Assembly (NCBI GenBank): GCA_003518365.1 | Contig: DOYU01000014.1 | Span: 38,058 to 61,244, forward strand | DNA: 23,187 bases | Source: Candidatus Magasanikiibacteriota bacterium | GTDB taxonomy: Bacteria; Patescibacteriota; Patescibacteriia; Magasanikbacterales; UBA922 | Direction of reading: 5' to 3' | Part shown: positions 20,014 to 23,187 of the stretch, piece after piece | Layout: every line of letters begins with the position of its first letter | How positions within the stretch are numbered: position 1 is the stretch's first letter | The notes under the pieces: generated by a model | What the model was told of the DNA's origin: nothing | Seen by the model: only the letters and a program-made list of their open reading frames with translations | The model's database searches: none | Position numbers and translations under genes: made by a program

Positions 20014-20057
20014 TGCCTAACGGTCACCGCCTCTGGCGGGATCCCATCCTTTAGGCA
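20014..20057. repeat. Nested inverted repeat in the tsf / HAD gap
   Basis: TGCCTAA and TTAGGCA form the outer pair, enclosing the hairpin CCGCC-TCT-GGCGG (20027-20039) and the palindrome GGGATCCC. An alternative outer pair TTTTGCC/GGCAAAA is also possible. The 12-mer CGGGATCCCATC is shared with 1551-1562. The gap has no gene. Confidence 0.65.
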
Positions 20058-20132
20058 GGGCAAAAAAGATTGAAGATTACTTCGTCCTTGTCGTACAGTT
20101 TGTGGAAGAAGATCATTCCGATGATGGAGTCC

Positions 20133-20786
20133 CTACACCAACTCTAGCTCAGTAAAATCTTCAATAATAATATCTGCATCTTTCAATTCCTCTGCTGAAT
20201 GAGATGTGGTAATGCCGACGACCGTCATTCCAGCATTTTTTGCAGATGCGACGCCTACGGGAGAGTCTTCAAACACAAGACATGTGGTTGGATCGACTTT
20301 CAGAAGACCCGCCGTTTTGAGATAAATTTCTGGATTTGGTTTTCCTTTTTGTACGTCTTCTTCTCCTAATATAATGTCAAAAGAATCCTGCATATTGAGT
20401 GCCTCGAGGACAAACTTGCGATTTTCTTTTGGAGCGGTCGTTGCTATGGCAAGCTTCAGATTTTTTTCTTTCAGACGTTCGAGTACATTCGTGAGACCTG
20501 GTACTTCTTTGATGTACGGTTTATAGATTTCACGATACACCGCTTCTTTTTCTGCTGCATACGCTTCAATATCTTCATCAGAAATATCGTCACCAAAGAG
20601 ATTTTTACAGATTTGGTCATTCCGTAGTCCTGAGACTTTGTTTCGGAAATCATCATCCGTAAGTACAATGTTTTTTCGTGCACAAAATTCTCGCCAGGCA
20701 TGCTTGTGGATTGGCATGTTGTCTATCATGGTTCCGTCTATGTCAAAAATGATGGCTTGGCAGTGTGTGATGTCGAGTGTATTCAT
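20133..20786 (-). CDS. HAD-superfamily phosphatase (beta-phosphoglucomutase-like)
   Basis: A 217-aa HAD hydrolase with motif I FDIDGT (nucleophile D15, acid D17), a helical cap domain (residues ~20-90), motif II region ATTAPKENRKF and motif III KGKPNPEIY. Motif IV is FEDSPVGVASAKNAGM. The group includes beta-phosphoglucomutases and sugar-phosphate or nucleotide phosphatases; the substrate is not shown. It stands alone on the minus strand with its own promoter, divergent from gap, so a sugar-phosphate role is plausible but unproved. No SD is seen before ATG 20786. Confidence 0.92.
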   Translation of the reverse strand: MNTLDITHCQAIIFDIDGTMIDNMPIHKHAWREFCARKNIVLTDDDFRNKVSGLRNDQICKNLFGDDISDEDIEAYAAEKEAVYREIYKPYIKEVPGLTNVLERLKEKNLKLAIATTAPKENRKFVLEALNMQDSFDIILGEEDVQKGKPNPEIYLKTAGLLKVDPTTCLVFEDSPVGVASAKNAGMTVVGITTSHSAEELKDADIIIEDFTELELV

Positions 20787-20793
20787 AACAGGA

Positions 20794-20817
20794 GTGTAAG
20801 GAGTATATGTCTTACAC
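20794..20817. promoter_or_regulatory. 7-bp inverted repeat at the HAD gene promoter
   Basis: GTGTAAG and CTTACAC flank ten bases. The site touches the -10 box and covers the expected transcript start of the HAD gene, as an operator would. Confidence 0.45.
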
Positions 20818-20844
20818 TATACCTAGGAGTAGCTAGCCAAGCAA
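20816..20844 (-). promoter_or_regulatory. Promoter of the HAD gene
   Basis: On the minus strand TTGCTT (20839-20844), 17 bases, TATAGT (20816-20821). Confidence 0.65.
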
Positions 20845-20852
20845 GCCCAACC

Positions 20853-20871
20853 GTAGTACACTATATACTAC
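20853..20871. promoter_or_regulatory. 6-bp inverted repeat upstream of gap
   Basis: GTAGTA and TACTAC flank seven bases. A -10-like TATACT (20864-20869) lies within it on the plus strand, but no good -35 is visible, so the gap promoter is uncertain. Confidence 0.4.
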
Positions 20872-20908
20872 TTAATAAATAATCCAATAAACTAATAATC
20901 AAGTTTAT

Positions 20909-21907
20909 ATGAACATCGCCATCAACGGATTTGGCCGTATCGGACGGCACGCATTCAAGGTCGCATGGAAGAAAAAGGGGATCAACATCGTCGCGATCAA
21001 TGATCTCACTGATACAAAAACACTTGCCCATTTACTCAAGTACGACACGGCATATCCGGATTTTGCAGCAAAAGTTTCTGCAAAGGAAGGAATGCTCATA
21101 GTGAATGGGAAAAAAATTCAAACACTTGCAGAGCGAGACCCAAGCGCATTGCCATGGAAAAAATTGAAGGTGGATGTAGTCCTTGAATGCACAGGAATTT
21201 TTCGCGATACAGAAAAAGCATCAATGCATCTGAAAGCAGGCGCAAAGCGTGTTGTCATTTCCGCGCCAAGTAAAGGAGATGACATTGCTGAATTTGTCCG
21301 CGGGGTAAACTGTGGAAGCTACGCAGGACAAAAGATTATTGACAATGCATCTTGCACCACAAACTGTACCGCTCCTGTAGTCGCTATCATGGACGCAGCA
21401 TTTGGGATAGAAAAGGCCATGCTGACAACCGTGCATTCCTATACCGCTGATCAAAATTTACAAGACGGCCCACACAAAGATCTCCGAAGAGCGCGCGCAG
21501 CTGCGCAAAATATGGTACCTACCACGACCGGCGCAGCCGAAGCCACTGCAAAAGTTATGCCGTCATTGGCTGGGACGTTTGAGGGCATCGCCATCCGTGT
21601 GCCGACCATCAGTGTGTCGCTCACCGATATTACCATGCTCTTGAAAAAGGATGTGACTGTCGAGCAAGTGAATAAGGCATTGAAAACTGCGGCAAAGAAA
21701 AAACATTGGCAAGGCATTTTCACCGTCACAGAAGAACCACTCGTTTCTTCAGACTTTATCGGTGACTCACATTCTTCTATTGCAGATCTTGAACTCACAC
21801 GAGTCGTAGGCGGGAATCTTGTAAAAGTCGTGGCATGGTATGACAATGAATGGGGATATGCAAATCGACTCGTAGAGATGGCAGAGATCGTTGGAAAAAC
21901 AGTATAG
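20909..21907 (+). CDS. gap: Glyceraldehyde-3-phosphate dehydrogenase, type I
   Basis: It oxidises glyceraldehyde-3-phosphate to 1,3-bisphosphoglycerate with NAD(P) in lower glycolysis; 332 aa. The Rossmann fold starts MNIAINGFGRIGR, and AINDLTD keeps the aspartate typical of NAD preference. The catalytic cysteine is C149 in ASCTTNCTAP, with the partner histidine in TTVHSYTADQ. The C-terminal VAWYDNEWGYANR motif is present. No SD precedes ATG 20909. pgk follows after 36 bases, giving the usual gap-pgk pair that runs consecutive reactions. Confidence 0.97.
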   Translation: MNIAINGFGRIGRHAFKVAWKKKGINIVAINDLTDTKTLAHLLKYDTAYPDFAAKVSAKEGMLIVNGKKIQTLAERDPSALPWKKLKVDVVLECTGIFRDTEKASMHLKAGAKRVVISAPSKGDDIAEFVRGVNCGSYAGQKIIDNASCTTNCTAPVVAIMDAAFGIEKAMLTTVHSYTADQNLQDGPHKDLRRARAAAQNMVPTTTGAAEATAKVMPSLAGTFEGIAIRVPTISVSLTDITMLLKKDVTVEQVNKALKTAAKKKHWQGIFTVTEEPLVSSDFIGDSHSSIADLELTRVVGGNLVKVVAWYDNEWGYANRLVEMAEIVGKTV

Positions 21908-21943
21908 ATTTAGAATTATCCGAATATCAGAATACTATATAAT

Positions 21944-23143
21944 ATGACTTCTATTACCAAAGCAAAAAATCTTTCTGGAAAGGTCGTGCTCGTTCGCGTT
22001 GATTTTAATGTACCTATCAAAAAAAAGAAGGTACTCGATGATACGCGGCTCGTTGCATCACTTCCTACTATTCAGTATCTCATGGAAAAGGGAGCAAAAG
22101 TGGTATTGATGACGCATATTGGGCGACCGGATGGGAAAATTGTGGCATCGCTGAAAGTGGATCCCGTTGTCGAACGATTGTCAGAGTTACTCAAGAAAAA
22201 AGTGAAGAAACTGGAAACAAAGAACTTGAAATTATCTGATGCGCAGAAACTTTCTTTGCTAAAAGATATCGAAAAACTTCGTCCAGGACAAGTCGCGATG
22301 ATGGAGAATGTACGATTTTCAAAGGATGAAGAAAAAGATACTGGAACGCTTAGCCAAGAACTCGCTGCATTAGCAGACCTTTTTGTTCTCGAGGGCTTTG
22401 CAGTGGCACATCGAGCCAGTGCGTCGGTGTCAGGTATCCCGAAATATATAAAAGGATACGCAGGGTTGCTCCTTACCAAAGAAATTCAAGGATTGATGAA
22501 AGTACTTTCTTCCCCAAAAACTCCGTTTGTTGCGGTTCTCGGTGGCGCAAAGATAGAAACAAAAATTCCAGTCATGAAAAATTTGGTGGAAAAGGCTGAT
22601 GCAGTACTCATTGGTGGTGGCATTGTAAATACTTATCTGTTGGCGAAGGGATACAAGATCGGTGATTCGCTCGCTGATAAAGCATTTCAAGTCGATGCGA
22701 TCACATATTGCAAACGAAAAAACGTGATCAAGCCGCTCGACGTAGTCGTAGGGACAAAAGATGGAAAAAAAGTTCGTGTCGTGAAAATTAAAAAGACACC
22801 ACACGACGTTTGTAAAAAAGGCGAAGGTATTTTTGATGTAGGACCAGAGACACTTCGGCTGTATGCAACACATATAAAGAACGCGAAAACATTGGTTTGG
22901 AATGGCGCGATGGGATATTTTGAACAAAAGCCATACGATGTTGGCACACTCACTGTCGCGCGTCTCGTAGCGAGTAGATCAAAAGGGCAAGCCTTTGGTG
23001 TGATCGGTGGGGGAGAGACATTGCAAGCAATGGACATGGTCGGTATGACAGACGATGTAGATCTCGTCTCAACAGGTGGAGGAGCAATGCTTGAATTTTT
23101 GGCGGGGGATACGTTGCCAGGAATCCATAGTCTTGAAATATAG
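21944..23143 (+). CDS. pgk: Phosphoglycerate kinase
   Basis: It transfers phosphate from 1,3-bisphosphoglycerate to ADP; 399 aa, full length. Substrate-binding elements are RVDFNVP (D20, N22), THIGRPDG and MENVRF. Nucleotide-binding elements are LGGAKIETK, WNGAMGYFE and IGGGETLQA, ending with STGGGAMLEFLAG. Compared with many homologues the first domain is Lys-rich (VPIKKKKVLDD; LLKKKVKKLE). It follows gap closely and has no SD; the TATAAT directly before the ATG is too close to act as its own -10. Confidence 0.97.
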   Translation: MTSITKAKNLSGKVVLVRVDFNVPIKKKKVLDDTRLVASLPTIQYLMEKGAKVVLMTHIGRPDGKIVASLKVDPVVERLSELLKKKVKKLETKNLKLSDAQKLSLLKDIEKLRPGQVAMMENVRFSKDEEKDTGTLSQELAALADLFVLEGFAVAHRASASVSGIPKYIKGYAGLLLTKEIQGLMKVLSSPKTPFVAVLGGAKIETKIPVMKNLVEKADAVLIGGGIVNTYLLAKGYKIGDSLADKAFQVDAITYCKRKNVIKPLDVVVGTKDGKKVRVVKIKKTPHDVCKKGEGIFDVGPETLRLYATHIKNAKTLVWNGAMGYFEQKPYDVGTLTVARLVASRSKGQAFGVIGGGETLQAMDMVGMTDDVDLVSTGGGAMLEFLAGDTLPGIHSLEI

Positions 23144-23172
23144 TTGTTGAAAAAATAAAATTCATGTATACT
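23144..23172 (+). promoter_or_regulatory. Promoter for a gene beyond the window
   Basis: TTGTTG (23144-23149), a 17-base A-rich spacer, TATACT (23167-23172), immediately after the pgk stop. No terminator lies between pgk and this promoter. Confidence 0.5.
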
Positions 23173-23187
23173 TCATGTAGAAATTTG

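Noticed and set aside
21938..21943. TATAAT directly before the pgk start codon
   Set aside because: Used as a -10 it would start transcription inside the gene; pgk is better explained as co-transcribed with gap.
1..23187. CRISPR arrays, insertion sequences or phage genes
   Set aside because: No spaced direct-repeat array, transposase, integrase or phage structural gene is seen. The repeats present are short palindromes and tandem units.

Overview
The window looks like chromosome from a member of the Candidate Phyla Radiation (Patescibacteria). This is inferred from several features. The genes are compact and tightly packed. The IleRS has an IleS2-type C-terminus. A T4SS-pilin-like, Cys-rich exported protein is present. 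The tRNA has no encoded CCA. Most core genes have no visible Shine-Dalgarno (SD) sequence. TGA is used as a stop (for example in the DUF389 gene), so the code looks standard. No marker here fixes the lineage below that level.

Layout. 1-1281: 3' part of ileS, carrying two small in-frame repeats. 1297-2352: a gene-poor stretch with the ileS terminator, a block of hairpin repeats, then a visibly GC-rich self-contained transcription unit (promoter, structured leader, two small SD-led ORFs, a run of five compact hairpins, terminator). 2369-4979: pepA, an acidic small protein and ruvA in one tight operon. 4999-8790 (minus): MBL-fold protein, single-TM protein, gyrA. 8813-9265: a second self-contained one-gene unit with consensus promoter, strong SD and terminator. 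9282-11067 (minus): tRNA-Ile(UAU), an RluA-family pseudouridine synthase and gmk. 11078-12606: HD-domain protein and DUF389 membrane protein. 12770-12998: a 61-aa Lys/Ala/Pro histone-like protein. 13020-15908 (minus): uvrA. 15960-18303 (minus): Cys-rich pilin-like membrane protein and a DsbA-like oxidoreductase. 18312-19962: rpsB with a structured leader, then tsf. 20133-20844 (minus): HAD phosphatase. 20909-23143: gap and pgk, followed by a promoter for a gene beyond the window.

Most genes are housekeeping: translation (ileS, tRNA-Ile, rpsB, tsf, rluA family), DNA topology and repair (gyrA, ruvA, uvrA, histone-like protein), lower glycolysis (gap, pgk) and nucleotide supply (gmk). The most unusual material lies in the two orphan units. 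Their genes are short, unrecognised, richer in G+C than their neighbours and led by strong SD sequences. Each has its own near-consensus promoter and terminator, so they look like inserted cassettes. The first ends in a chain of hairpins that may be a structured RNA. Other notable signals are the three-way-junction leader before rpsB, a partial copy of the tRNA-Ile 3' end downstream of the tRNA, and the pairing of a 16-cysteine exported protein with a DsbA-like enzyme.
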